Shown in pieces: positions 54,481 to 63,214 of a stretch of 64,000 bases of DNA (positions are counted from its first letter, which is position 1; the number at the start of each line of letters is the position of its first letter). Source of the stretch: Ignavibacteria bacterium (GTDB lineage: Bacteria > Bacteroidota > Ignavibacteria > Tepidaquicellales > Tepidaquicellaceae); NCBI GenBank assembly GCA_016709315.1, contig JADJMZ010000004.1, positions 62,001 through 126,000 of the forward strand, given 5' to 3'. The notes under the pieces were generated by a model. The model was given only the letters and a program-made list of their open reading frames with translations, was not told the DNA's origin and made no database searches. A program made the translations under genes and the position numbers.

Positions 54481-56605
54481 TTATTTAATTAATAATAATT
54501 TTTTTGTTTCAAAAAGTATTTCATCTGAATATAAAGAGTAATAGTAAACCCCGCTTGTAAGATTAGATGCATCAAATAATATTTCGTATTCACCGCTTTG
54601 AAGACTTTCGTTTACAAGAGTATTAACTTCCTTACCAAGCAAATCATAAATTCTAATATTCACTTTAGAAAGTTTTGGGATTTGAAATTTAATCGTTGTG
54701 ACAGGATTAAAAGGATTCGGATAATTCTGATACAATTTATAATTATCCGGTATAATTTCTGAATTGGTGTTTATGAAAGATAGTCCTCCATTAGTAGTCT
54801 TTAGTAATGTGCCGAGTTCCCCGGCTATATAACCTGTATTCTGATTAACAAAGAAAACTGAATTTAGAAAATTACTGTTGATGGTTGATTGTTGAATCCA
54901 GTTAATTCCTCCGTTTGTAGTTTTAAAATTACACCTAAATTACCAACTGCAAACCATTCAGATTTTTAATAAAATGAACTGAAAGTGGCGAATAATTTCC
55001 TATTGTGCTGATCAAACCAGTTAATACCTCCGTTTGTAGATTTAAGGATAAATCCTTTTCCTCCAACACAATATCCGGTATTTGCATCTGTAAAATAAAT
55101 ATCTCTTCCTCTGCCGCTTGTTTGAATATTCCAGTTCAAACCTCCATCAGTAGTTCTTAATGTTCTTACATCAGCAGCAATAACTCCTGTATTTGCATCA
55201 ATCATAAAAATTGAATTCAAAATAATCAAAGTTCGCTAATCTGATTCAAACCAGTTCAATCCGCCGTTTGTAGTCTTTAATATTTTACCGGTTCTTTCCA
55301 ATTGTCATACCATAATTTTCATTCAGAAACTTGATCGTTAAGATTATTTGTTGTTCCTGATAATTGCTGTATCCAGTTAACACCTGCATTAATAGTCTTC
55401 AAAATAATCCCCGTATCTCCGACAGCATAGCCGGTGTTCTCGTTTACAAAATAAACTGACTTTAACAGATTTCTTGTCGGGCTGATTTGCTGAAGCCAGT
55501 TGTTTCCTCCGTCAGTAGTCTTTAATATCTTTCCGCTGTCGCCAACTGCATATCCCGTATTTGCGCCTGTGAAATAATTTGAATATAGACTTTTCTTAAA
55601 TCCGTTTTGCATCTGCCAGCTTTGTCCGAGATCTGCTGAACTCAAATTCTTCCACCCGAACCAACTACTGTTACTTTGTTAATTTCATCATTACATCTGC
55701 TGAATATATTCTTCTTTGGGAATCATATTTTAAAAAGTAGAATCATGTTTCCAGTTATCTCCTGCATTTGTTGTCTTTAGTATTCTTCCAAGATCAGTAA
55801 CAATAAATCCTGTATCTTCATTAATAAAAGAAGCCCTCTGATTATATCATTGTTGCCATCACTTACTGGAATATTCAATAAAATAAGTTCCAGTTTAATC
55901 CTCTGTTTGTCGTTTTAAAAATCCTTTTCCGTCATCAACAGAATAAGCTGTTTAAGAATTTATATATTGTGTAGAGACAAAATTGTCATCGGATTAATAC
56001 CCAGAGTGTTTGATGTCCAGTTTATCCGCCGTTTGTTGTTTGAAGAATTCCTCCCCTAGCACCTGCTAATCCATTAATGTATCTGTAAATGATACTGAAA
56101 ACAAAACTGCTCCAGTTCCGCTTGTCTGTTGAGTCCAGTTTTTCCCTCCATTTGTTGTTTTTATTATAACTCCGGTCCCGCCAACTGCATAGCCATGTTA
56201 TCCGTTGGAAAAAAATATTGCTCTAATAAATACACTTGCCTGTTTTAAGTCAATCCAGTTATCCCCCATTGGTAGTCTTTAGAATAGTCCCGTTACACCT
56301 CATACATAGTGCAAGGATTTCTGAAACTAAGAGAATAAATGTCCACATTAATTCCTGAGTTTAAAACAAACCAGTTCACCCGCTGTTAGTTGTTTTAATA
56401 ATAGTCCCAATTTTTCCAGCAGCATATCCAGTATTTCCATCAACAAACTTTACAGATAAAACTGATTCCCCGTCGGCACCGGCTGCTGCCAGAACCATGT
56501 GCTTTGGGAGAATGATACATCAGGCAAACTGTTTAAGAGCAGTATGATTATGATTATAAATGTTATCGGATTTATATTTTTCAATCTTATAAAGTTACTC
56601 TTCAT
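54481..56605 (-). pseudogene. YCF48-repeat T9SS protein gene with many frameshifts
   Basis: Read on the minus strand, an ATG at 56605 opens a signal-peptide-like N-terminus (ITFIIIIILLLNSLPDVSFS) and the region ends in an intact T9SS domain (YQNYPNPFNPVTTIKF, ending KKLLLIK). Between them about 13 units of roughly 120 bases repeat with cores such as NTGYAVGDSGKILKTTDGG and GGINW, matching YCF48/BNR-like propeller repeats. They are spread over all three frames. Long open pieces are 54481 to about 54960, 54966-55229 and 55319-55645; upstream pieces are shorter. Apparent one-base losses lie in runs such as G near 56485 and A near 54965. Either a decaying gene or sequencing error in a repeat-rich locus. 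Confidence 0.78.
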
Positions 56606-56817
56606 TGAATTAAATTTTTGGCTTTTGGTAAATTATATTAATCAGTAATTAATCTAAATACATTTCAAATAATAAGTTCTTTAATGTCAGCTAAGTGTCA
56701 GCTCATAAAATATTCCTGCTTAGATAAAATCAGTGTGAGATTTTTATTCACATTTTATTTTAATTATTACAATATCATTTGGATTGCTTAATGCAATTTA
56801 ATTTGAAATTACAATTA

Positions 56818-56870
56818 TGTCAAATGGTAAAAAAACCGTTTTGTGAAAAAATCTTTTTTTATTCCATTCT
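56818..56870. repeat. Direct repeat, copy 1
   Basis: A 53-base sequence starting TGTCAAATGGTAAAAAAACC and ending ATTCCATTCT. It matches 57061-57109 apart from a few substitutions and a 4-base length difference in the T-run. Function unknown. Confidence 0.8.
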
Positions 56871-56936
56871 GAGACTATCATAATGGTTATTGTCGAGTTT
56901 TCGGATCTGAATCTAACGCAGTATCTGAATTAATTA

Positions 56937-56956
56937 CCGTTGGTTTTAACCAACGG
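56937..56956. terminator. Perfect palindromic hairpin with T-run
   Basis: CCGTTGGTT and AACCAACGG are perfect 9-bp arms around TT, followed on the plus strand by CAATTTTT. It resembles an intrinsic terminator but no plus-strand gene ends before it, so it may be the relic of a lost gene or a structural repeat. Confidence 0.5.
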
Positions 56957-57060
56957 CAATTTTTCAGCTAAGCATCATAAGAATTTCTGCCTTCAGTTTA
57001 ATCTTCACACTGTTCATCAATTTGATTCATTCCATTCAATTTAATCTTAATACTCTTTTG

Positions 57061-57109
57061 TGTCAAATGGTAAAAAAACCGGTTTGTGAAAAAATTTTTA
57101 TTCCGTTCT
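57061..57109. repeat. Direct repeat, copy 2
   Basis: Second copy of the sequence at 56818-56870, beginning TGTCAAATGGTAAAAAAACC and ending TTCCGTTCT, 190 bases further on in the same orientation. Confidence 0.8.
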
Positions 57110-57273
57110 TAAACTTAATTTACAGGTAATCTGATTTAATTTTTCTTAATCTGATTATCACGCTGACCTCTGCTCAATTATCTTACTTATAAAAAAAACA
57201 ATTTCATTTCAATCTCTAATACAATATTTTCAGAACAGAATATTTTGTAAAGGACATTAAAAAAATTTTATTT

Positions 57274-57945
57274 ATGCCAGAACCGAATTTCATAAAAAGA
57301 ATATTCATAAAAGCTTATGCAGGACAGCTTCGGAAACCAAAAGGAATATTTGCACTTAGAGTCGGAAATAAAATGAACGAGCTGAACAGCTATCTTTATG
57401 ATATCAGCATTGATAAAATAAATCCTGAAGACAATGAAGCAATTCTCGAAATCGGTTTTGGCAACGGAAAATTCTTCGAAAAGATCTTTGCAAAAGCTGA
57501 GGATCTGAAAATTTACGGTCTTGATTATTCATCTGAAATGGTAAAAGCAGCAACAGATAATAATAAGTCTTCCGTCAATTCAGGAAAGCTTTTTCTTAAA
57601 TGCGGAAGCAGTGACAGGATTCCTTTTGATGACAACTTTTTTAATAAAGTGTTTTGCATAAACGTTGCTCAGTTCTGGGAAAATCCTTCCGCACATCTGA
57701 AAGAAATATACAGAGTGCTTAAACCCGGAGGGAAATTTTTTACAATCATAAGGACTAAAGAAAGCACTCTTATGATGCCATTCTCGAAATATGGTTTTAC
57801 CGCATATACTGCTGAAGAATGGGAAATAATTTTAAAAGCAAATAATCTGAATTGCATCAACACTTCTGTAATTACAGAACGTCCTGTTAATCTGAACAAT
57901 GGTGATTACAAACTTGAATCTTATTGTATTATTTCAGAAAAATGA
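57274..57945 (+). CDS. Class I SAM-dependent methyltransferase
   Basis: A 223-residue cytoplasmic methyltransferase. SAM motif I is ILEIGFGNGKFFEKI (about 58-72), the acidic residue of motif II is in IYGLDYSSEMV, and FDDNFFNKVFCINVAQFWENP with LKEIYRVLKPGGKFFTII give the later motifs of the Methyltransf_11 type. The substrate cannot be inferred. It is the only intact plus-strand gene in its neighbourhood and stands alone. Confidence 0.88.
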   Translation: MPEPNFIKRIFIKAYAGQLRKPKGIFALRVGNKMNELNSYLYDISIDKINPEDNEAILEIGFGNGKFFEKIFAKAEDLKIYGLDYSSEMVKAATDNNKSSVNSGKLFLKCGSSDRIPFDDNFFNKVFCINVAQFWENPSAHLKEIYRVLKPGGKFFTIIRTKESTLMMPFSKYGFTAYTAEEWEIILKANNLNCINTSVITERPVNLNNGDYKLESYCIISEK

Positions 57946-58132
57946 TTTAATTAGATACATATTTAAAAACAAATGTAATGAGATTAAAAATTCGCTTTTA
58001 AATTTCTTTTTTAAAAAAATCATTTGATTTAGAAAGATATTTCCGGAAGTTCTGAATTTTATTATTTCTTTAGATCATATCAATAAAGCAGTGTTAAATC
58101 TTTTTGAATTTTCTCCGGCAGGTAATTAACAA

Positions 58133-59623
58133 TTAAAGCAGACTCATCTTCAGAAGACTGTCTAACTTTTCTTTCTGAATTTTTAAATTCCTGACTCTTT
58201 CAAAGGCGGCTTCTTTTTCAGGATTACCTGTAATGTTTTCTCCGGAAAGATTCTGCTCGTAATACGGAATATAAAGCGGGACAGTAATGTCTTTTCCGTT
58301 TTCACCCGGAACGGTAATTTTCTCGCTGAGCAAGGATTCTATATTGATTATCTGTCCGATCGTATAGTCTTTGTTAACATTTCTGACAGCAACTGTCTTG
58401 CCGGATTCAGATTCTCTGCTTAAATAAATATCGGGTTCGGAAAATCCGGTAATCCTTGCAGTAAGCAGGACTGTACCGCTGTTACCGGAAGATGAAATTC
58501 CGCTGAGTTCTTTTTCTTTTTCCCTGATTTCTCTTTCTATATCATTGATCTTTAAAATTGATGAGATTTTCTTGTTGAGCAGAGTCATATTAGACTGAAT
58601 GATCTCAGTTTCCTTTGTCATATCTGTACCGGGAAAAGAAGAAACTATATTTATTGCATTATTAAGTTCATTCAGAGATTCGCTGTATTTTGAAATGGAA
58701 TTTAATTTTTTCGCATTAGATAACTTCTGTTTATATTCATTAAAAGCTGTGTTATAAATATTGGTTTTCAGATTTTTTGATTTCTCCTGATCAAGAGTAT
58801 TTTCAATTTTATTAAAATGCCTTAGTGCAAGTTTCCAGTCGTCTTTGTAATAAATGCTTGCTATCTGATATGAATACTGATTGATCCTGTCAATAGCGCG
58901 CTTTTTGTTTTTTCCGTTCGTGTAACTGCGCAGAAAATTTTCATACTTTCCTATCATAGTCTCCATTGTCTTCAGGTCTCTCGCATTGTCAGACTTCACA
59001 AGCTCTGAATAATCCCTGTCTTCCTTAAGGATAAATGTATAATAACCGAGATAACCAATAGCTGAAAGTATTGCAATAATAATGACAATGATAAGCGCAT
59101 TATGATAGACAGCCCGTCTTTTCTGTTCGGGGATTTTCTCTTTAGAAATCTCAAGTCTTGCATTAATGAAGTTTGTTTCTACTTCATCTGTATATTTCAA
59201 AACATTCTTGTAGTAAATTTCAGCAGACTTATAATCTTTTTTATTAAATGCTTCATCGCCGCTTGTCATAAGATTAATTTTGTTATTGATAAGCGAAACG
59301 GCTTTGTTGTAGTGATTTTTTAATTCGGAATTATTCCTGTCAATTTTAAGAAACTGCTTTGCTTCAAATATAGCTTCCGAGAACTGATTTTTATTTATCA
59401 GATATTCAATGTTTATAATTGCATCCCGCATCGAAGATTCTTCCCTGTAGTCGCGGAGTTTTTCACCGCATCCGTAAACAGCGCATCCTTTGTTTTCAAA
59501 CCAGCAGTCTGTATGATAAGGCGAAGAGCAGGAAGGACATGAATATTCTTCCGCTTCATTTTTAATCGGCGTCTGACAAAATGTACAAATACTTTTTGAT
59601 GACCTGTTTGTTACATCACTCAT
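58133..59623 (-). CDS. RING-like zinc-finger membrane protein with TPR-like and coiled regions
   Basis: A 496-residue protein. The N-terminus has eight candidate zinc ligands spaced as in a prokaryotic RING-type finger: C13, C16, C29, C32, H37, C40, C47 and C52 (CTFCQTPI through YHTDCWFENKGC). Residues about 60-165 look TPR-like (FNKKDYKSAEIYYKNVLKY), a single helix lies at 173-199 (ALIIVIIIAILSAIGYLGYY), and a long helical, charged C-terminal region follows (SEYSESLNELNNAINIV type). Topology would leave the finger in the cytoplasm. Prokaryotic RING-like fingers have been proposed in ubiquitin-like or regulatory settings, but no such partner genes lie nearby. The function is unknown. Confidence 0.8.
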   Translation of the reverse strand: MSDVTNRSSKSICTFCQTPIKNEAEEYSCPSCSSPYHTDCWFENKGCAVYGCGEKLRDYREESSMRDAIINIEYLINKNQFSEAIFEAKQFLKIDRNNSELKNHYNKAVSLINNKINLMTSGDEAFNKKDYKSAEIYYKNVLKYTDEVETNFINARLEISKEKIPEQKRRAVYHNALIIVIIIAILSAIGYLGYYTFILKEDRDYSELVKSDNARDLKTMETMIGKYENFLRSYTNGKNKKRAIDRINQYSYQIASIYYKDDWKLALRHFNKIENTLDQEKSKNLKTNIYNTAFNEYKQKLSNAKKLNSISKYSESLNELNNAINIVSSFPGTDMTKETEIIQSNMTLLNKKISSILKINDIEREIREKEKELSGISSSGNSGTVLLTARITGFSEPDIYLSRESESGKTVAVRNVNKDYTIGQIINIESLLSEKITVPGENGKDITVPLYIPYYEQNLSGENITGNPEKEAAFERVRNLKIQKEKLDSLLKMSLL

Positions 59624-59650
59624 CAGATTTTCTGAAATGATTTTTTTAAT

Positions 59651-60424
59651 TTATAAATATGAAATTGAAATTTTAATAACTAATGCGATTCCTATTAATA
59701 CAAGAAATATTCCCATGGTAAAATTCATTTTTCTTAATATGTCCGGATTGATCCGGTCGGTATGTTTGAAAATTAATTTTGTCAGTAAATAAAACCAGAC
59801 TGAAGTCCCTATCAGTACCCCGACAGAAAGCATTAGTCCGGAAAGATAACTTGAGTTTATAAGTCCGTAACTTTTCAGATAACTAACTGTGGCAAACCAT
59901 GAAGCAGCAAGAGTCGGCGAAGTCAGGCAGGAGAATACTCCTGTAAAAAAACTCAGACCGATCCCTGATCCGGTTTCAGAATGCGGCTTAAGATGAAACA
60001 GTTTATCAATCCCTTCTTCGGTTCTTTTAAGAGAACTTTCTACTTCCTCAATTTTTTTTCTGAAATCACCGCTTTCAGATTCTTTGTTTAAATCATTAAT
60101 CTTCCTCTTTGACCTGATTATTTTCAGTCCGTACAGGATAATGATAATACATCCGGCAATAGCAAGATAGAGTTTTAGTGTTACTTCATTCTCTCTGAAA
60201 AAATTATCCGCAGATTCAGGAAGAAAAGAAGCGATCACGGAAACGCCGCCATAGGCAAACAGAATATAAACCATGTCCATAAAACCCGCTCCAACGCCTA
60301 TTGCTACAGCTTTACTCGGTTCTTTCTTTAATCCTCTGTCTATAATCAAAAAATAAGTTGGCCCTAAAGGAGGCATAGAAAATATGAATCCTATTAACAA
60401 ACCAACGACTAAACCAGTTATCAA
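59651..60424 (-). CDS. LysE-family membrane exporter
   Basis: A 257-residue inner-membrane protein with about six hydrophobic segments. The N-terminus GLVVGLLIGFIFSMPPLGPTYFLI and the following GLKKEPSKAVAIGVGAGFMDM match the LysE/RhtB amino-acid exporter family. A charged loop of about 50 residues (KRKINDLNKESESGDFRKK) in the middle is longer than usual. The substrate is not determined. It lies 27 bases after the RING-like gene and may be cotranscribed. Confidence 0.85.
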   Translation of the reverse strand: MITGLVVGLLIGFIFSMPPLGPTYFLIIDRGLKKEPSKAVAIGVGAGFMDMVYILFAYGGVSVIASFLPESADNFFRENEVTLKLYLAIAGCIIIILYGLKIIRSKRKINDLNKESESGDFRKKIEEVESSLKRTEEGIDKLFHLKPHSETGSGIGLSFFTGVFSCLTSPTLAASWFATVSYLKSYGLINSSYLSGLMLSVGVLIGTSVWFYLLTKLIFKHTDRINPDILRKMNFTMGIFLVLIGIALVIKISISYL

Positions 60425-60593
60425 ATGTAATTTTTTGTTAAATTAGCTATTCATTAATAGATTTTCAATTTAATATATAAATTTATAATCTCCTTAAGTT
60501 AATTGCATTAAATTATTGCGAATAAATTTTCACGGGAAGAGAAAAAATATTATTTAGCTTGTATAAAATATTCCGCTGTATTAATTTATAAAC

Positions 60594-60836
60594 ATGAAAA
60601 TAAAGAAACTTCTTGCAATTGTTTTTATTGTTATGGCGCTGAGTTTTTCAGCTCAGCCGGTCAGATTTGTTTTAAAGGATGGTGACTCTGTTGTTTTAAT
60701 TTTGGATTCGGCGAATGATGATCTCACAAATGAATTCATAAAGAAAAACGAAACAATGGTTTTTAATACCATGATTTCGCTTTATATAAAATGTTTGATT
60801 TCTTCTGAAAAAGATTTTTATTTTAATACTTCCTGA
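60594..60836 (+). CDS. Short hypothetical exported protein, doubtful
   Basis: An 80-residue frame with a plausible signal peptide (KLLAIVFIVMALSFSAQ). The rest (RFVLKDGDSVVLILDSANDD onward) has no recognisable domain. It is divergent from the flanking minus-strand genes and has no evident ribosome-binding site. It may be a small secreted protein or the start of a lost gene. Confidence 0.35.
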   Translation: MKIKKLLAIVFIVMALSFSAQPVRFVLKDGDSVVLILDSANDDLTNEFIKKNETMVFNTMISLYIKCLISSEKDFYFNTS

Positions 60837-60890
60837 TCTGAAAGACTCTTTCTTTATAATTCATTGAAAGATTAAAGTCATATATTTCAA

Positions 60891-60926
60891 ATAAAAGCCC
60901 TGAATAAGATTCATTTACTCAGAGCT
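60891..60926 (-). terminator. Rho-independent terminator after the LEA14-like gene
   Basis: On the minus strand AGCTCTGAGTAA and TTATTCAGGGCT form a 12-bp stem with two G-U wobbles and a 7-base loop, followed by TTTATTT. It lies 19 bases after the stop of the lipoprotein gene. Confidence 0.88.
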
Positions 60927-60944
60927 CTATCAATATTCCCAATG

Positions 60945-61580
60945 TTATCTGAATTCCTTGTCAATGACATCAATTTCTCCCGGCATGGATATCCCCCCCA
61001 GAAATGTGTCAATGGTTGGTTTTATTTTTAAAGTCAGTCTCGAACTGCTTCCCGATTTACCTCCAAGCGCCAGAGCCAGATTAATAATGCTTTCGTAACC
61101 GGCATCTCCCACAATTTTCATCAGGTCAACTGTAACAGGAATTGGAATTGTTACTGACTTTCCGACTCCGGGAACTGTAATATTATTGACTTCTCCGTCA
61201 AGCACCTCTTTGTTGTCTATCAATAGTCTCCAGTCTAATGACTTGATAAGAGAAGAAGATTCTTTTGACCCTCCCTGAGTATCCGGATTTTTTGCTATCA
61301 GATTTACTGTGAATTTTGATTTCATATTCCCGCTTGTAAATCCGGAAAGGAGTTTTGCTCCGTCCATAATGTTAAGATCTTTTATGGAATTCATATTCTT
61401 TATTTTCACTCCCGCAAGATCAAATCCTTCGACTGAACCTAGTTTGAATTTAAGTCTCTCAGCGTTTTTAATGGTATCGCTTACTCCGGAGCATCCGGAA
61501 AGATATGCCGAAGAAATTATAAGAGCTGTAATCAGACATGCTGATGTCAGCATTACATATCTGTTATATTTGTTTTTCAT
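60945..61580 (-). CDS. LEA14-like lipoprotein
   Basis: A 211-residue predicted lipoprotein. The signal peptide ends in a lipobox LSGC with Cys30 (SAYLSGCSG), so it should be anchored in a membrane facing the periplasm. The mature part, with repeated strand patterns (SKFTVNLIAKNPDTQGG, LDWRLLIDNKEVLDGEVNN, SVTIPIPVTVDLMK), resembles the LEA type 2 (WHy) fold, including its NP motif. No partner gene identifies its role. It is flanked by a clear terminator and a 345-base noncoding stretch. Confidence 0.78.
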   Translation of the reverse strand: MKNKYNRYVMLTSACLITALIISSAYLSGCSGVSDTIKNAERLKFKLGSVEGFDLAGVKIKNMNSIKDLNIMDGAKLLSGFTSGNMKSKFTVNLIAKNPDTQGGSKESSSLIKSLDWRLLIDNKEVLDGEVNNITVPGVGKSVTIPIPVTVDLMKIVGDAGYESIINLALALGGKSGSSSRLTLKIKPTIDTFLGGISMPGEIDVIDKEFR

Positions 61581-61891
61581 ATAAATAAATTTTTATTTTA
61601 AAAATAGATATTTTAATTTTAATAAAATACCGAAACCGATGTGTGATGTAATAGTTTTATCTTCAGGATCATTTTAAAGAATAATTTTTTCATTTGGCAG
61701 AATAAAATTTAATAACTAAAGATGACAGCTTTGATTTTTAAGATTGTTTTCCGCCGCGAATTGTATAACTATTCACTGATTTAATTAAAAATAAATTTTC
61801 AAATTCGTGTCAATTCGTGAAATTAGTGGCAATTTCTTTTTTTCAATCTTAGAGTAGTCAACTTGAGTAACTAATACAACTAACATTAAAC
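61581..61891. other. Noncoding region upstream of the lipoprotein gene
   Basis: This stretch is AT-rich and holds no recognisable gene or site. The tRNA-Ser terminator begins at its far end. Confidence 0.6.
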
Positions 61892-61924
61892 AAAAAAGAC
61901 CTTTATTGAAACTAAAGGTCTTTT
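61892..61924 (-). terminator. Rho-independent terminator after tRNA-Ser
   Basis: AAAAGACCTTTA and TAAAGGTCTTTT make a perfect 12-bp stem with a 7-base loop, followed on the minus strand by further U residues. It starts 1 base after the tRNA 3-prime end. Confidence 0.93.
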
Positions 61925-61925
61925 G

Positions 61926-62012
61926 CAGAGAGAGAGGGATTCGAACCCCCGGAAACGTTGCCGCTTCAACGGTTTTCAAGACCGCCGCATTCAACCACTC
62001 TGCCATCTCTCT
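61926..62012 (-). tRNA. tRNA-Ser(TGA)
   Basis: An 87-base class II tRNA with acceptor AGAGAGA/TCTCTCT, anticodon TGA in loop CTTGAAA, a long variable arm, T-loop TTCGAAT and discriminator G. CCA is not encoded. It lies just downstream of truB. Confidence 0.95.
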
Positions 62013-62078
62013 GTGATGGTTGCAAATTACAAATTACTAATTACAAATTAAAGATTGAAATTTATTTTTACAATTTAT

Positions 62079-62807
62079 TTAAATGACTTCATCTGTAAAC
62101 CTGTATCTGATCCCTTTTACTTCACTGTCAAGTCCTGAAAGATCATACTTTCCGATCCTGGTTCTTCTTAATTCTTTAAGATATCCCCCTACTCCAAGTC
62201 TTTCTCCGAAATCATTTGCGATGGATCTGATGTATGTTCCTTTGCTGCTTGATATTCTGAACTTTAACTCTGACTCAGATACTTTTTTTATTTCAAATTC
62301 TGAAATTATGATCTTTCTGGATTTTCTTTCTATTTCCTTCCCGGCTCTCGCTAATTTATATAATGGTTTGCCGTTATGCTTTATAGCGGAAAACATCGGA
62401 GGCATTTGTTCGACTTCACCCAGAAATGTCTTACGAACAGATTCGATTTCTTCATCAGTAACTTTTACATTGTCAATTATATCTTCTTCCCTGCTTTCAG
62501 TATCAAAACTTTTTGTCCTTGCGCCGATTCTGATTACTCCTTCATACTCTTTATCATATTCAATAAATTCATTTATTCTTTTTGTCATTTTATCCGAACA
62601 GACAATTAATAGTCCCGTTGCTTTCGGGTCTAATGTTCCTGAATGACCGGCTTTTTTAAGATTAAATTTTTTTTTGAATATTCTGACAATGTCAAAACTT
62701 GTAAAGTCTAACGGTTTATCAATTAAGAATATTTTGTTTGAATATGGAGAGAGTTGTTCTTTTATTTCTAAGGGATCTTCTGTTTCTGATTTTATATTTT
62801 CTGTCAA
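62079..62807 (-). CDS. truB: tRNA pseudouridine(55) synthase
   Basis: Converts U55 of tRNA T-loops to pseudouridine. The 242 residues include KAGHSGTLDPKATGLLIV (about 52-69), with the catalytic aspartate in the TLDP motif, and SSKGTYIRSIANDFG (about 190-204). The PUA-domain C-terminus is short, as in the smaller family members. It follows rbfA with 8 bases between, in the conserved infB-rbfA-truB order. Confidence 0.96.
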   Translation of the reverse strand: MTENIKSETEDPLEIKEQLSPYSNKIFLIDKPLDFTSFDIVRIFKKKFNLKKAGHSGTLDPKATGLLIVCSDKMTKRINEFIEYDKEYEGVIRIGARTKSFDTESREEDIIDNVKVTDEEIESVRKTFLGEVEQMPPMFSAIKHNGKPLYKLARAGKEIERKSRKIIISEFEIKKVSESELKFRISSSKGTYIRSIANDFGERLGVGGYLKELRRTRIGKYDLSGLDSEVKGIRYRFTDEVI

Positions 62808-62815
62808 AACATTAA

Positions 62816-63206
62816 TTAACTTTTCGCAATACTATCTGTTTCATCAGAATCAGGATCACTTTTTGAATCAATATTTAGTGTATTTATAAGTTTCTGAATT
62901 TTATCCGCATACTCAATCGTGTCATCATGATAAAAATTCAAATCAGGCATGTACTTAAGTGAAATGTGCTTAGCAAGTAAAAATCTAATGTGTTTCTTTT
63001 ACTGTTAATTCTTTCAAGACATATATCTATTGGCTCTTTGTTCCCCAAAAACTCAGATATATCTTCGCAAGTTTCATATCAGGTGATACTATTACTTTCG
63101 ATATCGTAACCATTCCGATATCGCTTATCTCTGAAAGGTCTTTTGACATAGCTGAATTCAGCTTATGCTTTATTTCACCAGCTACTTTTTCTGTTCTTAC
63201 TGACAT
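62816..63206 (-). pseudogene. rbfA: Ribosome-binding factor A, with two apparent frameshifts
   Basis: Starting from ATG at 63206, the frame reads MSVRTEKVAGEIKHKLN and DIGMVTISKVIVSPDMKLAK, as RbfA does, then breaks after KIYLSF. Adding one T to the T-run there restores LGNKEPIDICLERINSK; adding one A to the A-run in AGTAAAAGAAAC restores the remainder (HIRFLLAKHISLKYMPDLNF to DSIAKS). The 391 bases plus two give exactly 131 codons, a normal length. Both changes are in homopolymers, so sequencing error is the more likely cause, but a real inactivation cannot be excluded. Confidence 0.85.
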
Positions 63207-63214
63207 TTATACTT

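Larger units (their letters stand above)
56606..57273. other. Noncoding region with repeats
   Basis: About 670 bases without a credible gene. It holds two direct copies of a roughly 50-bp sequence and a perfect palindrome (both listed separately). The rest is AT-rich, and no further structure was seen. The methyltransferase promoter should lie near 57200-57270; no consensus was clear. Confidence 0.6.

Noticed and set aside
61785..62006. Open frame of 73 codons on the minus strand overlapping tRNA-Ser
   Set aside because: Its N-terminal part is the translated tRNA-Ser, so it is not a gene.
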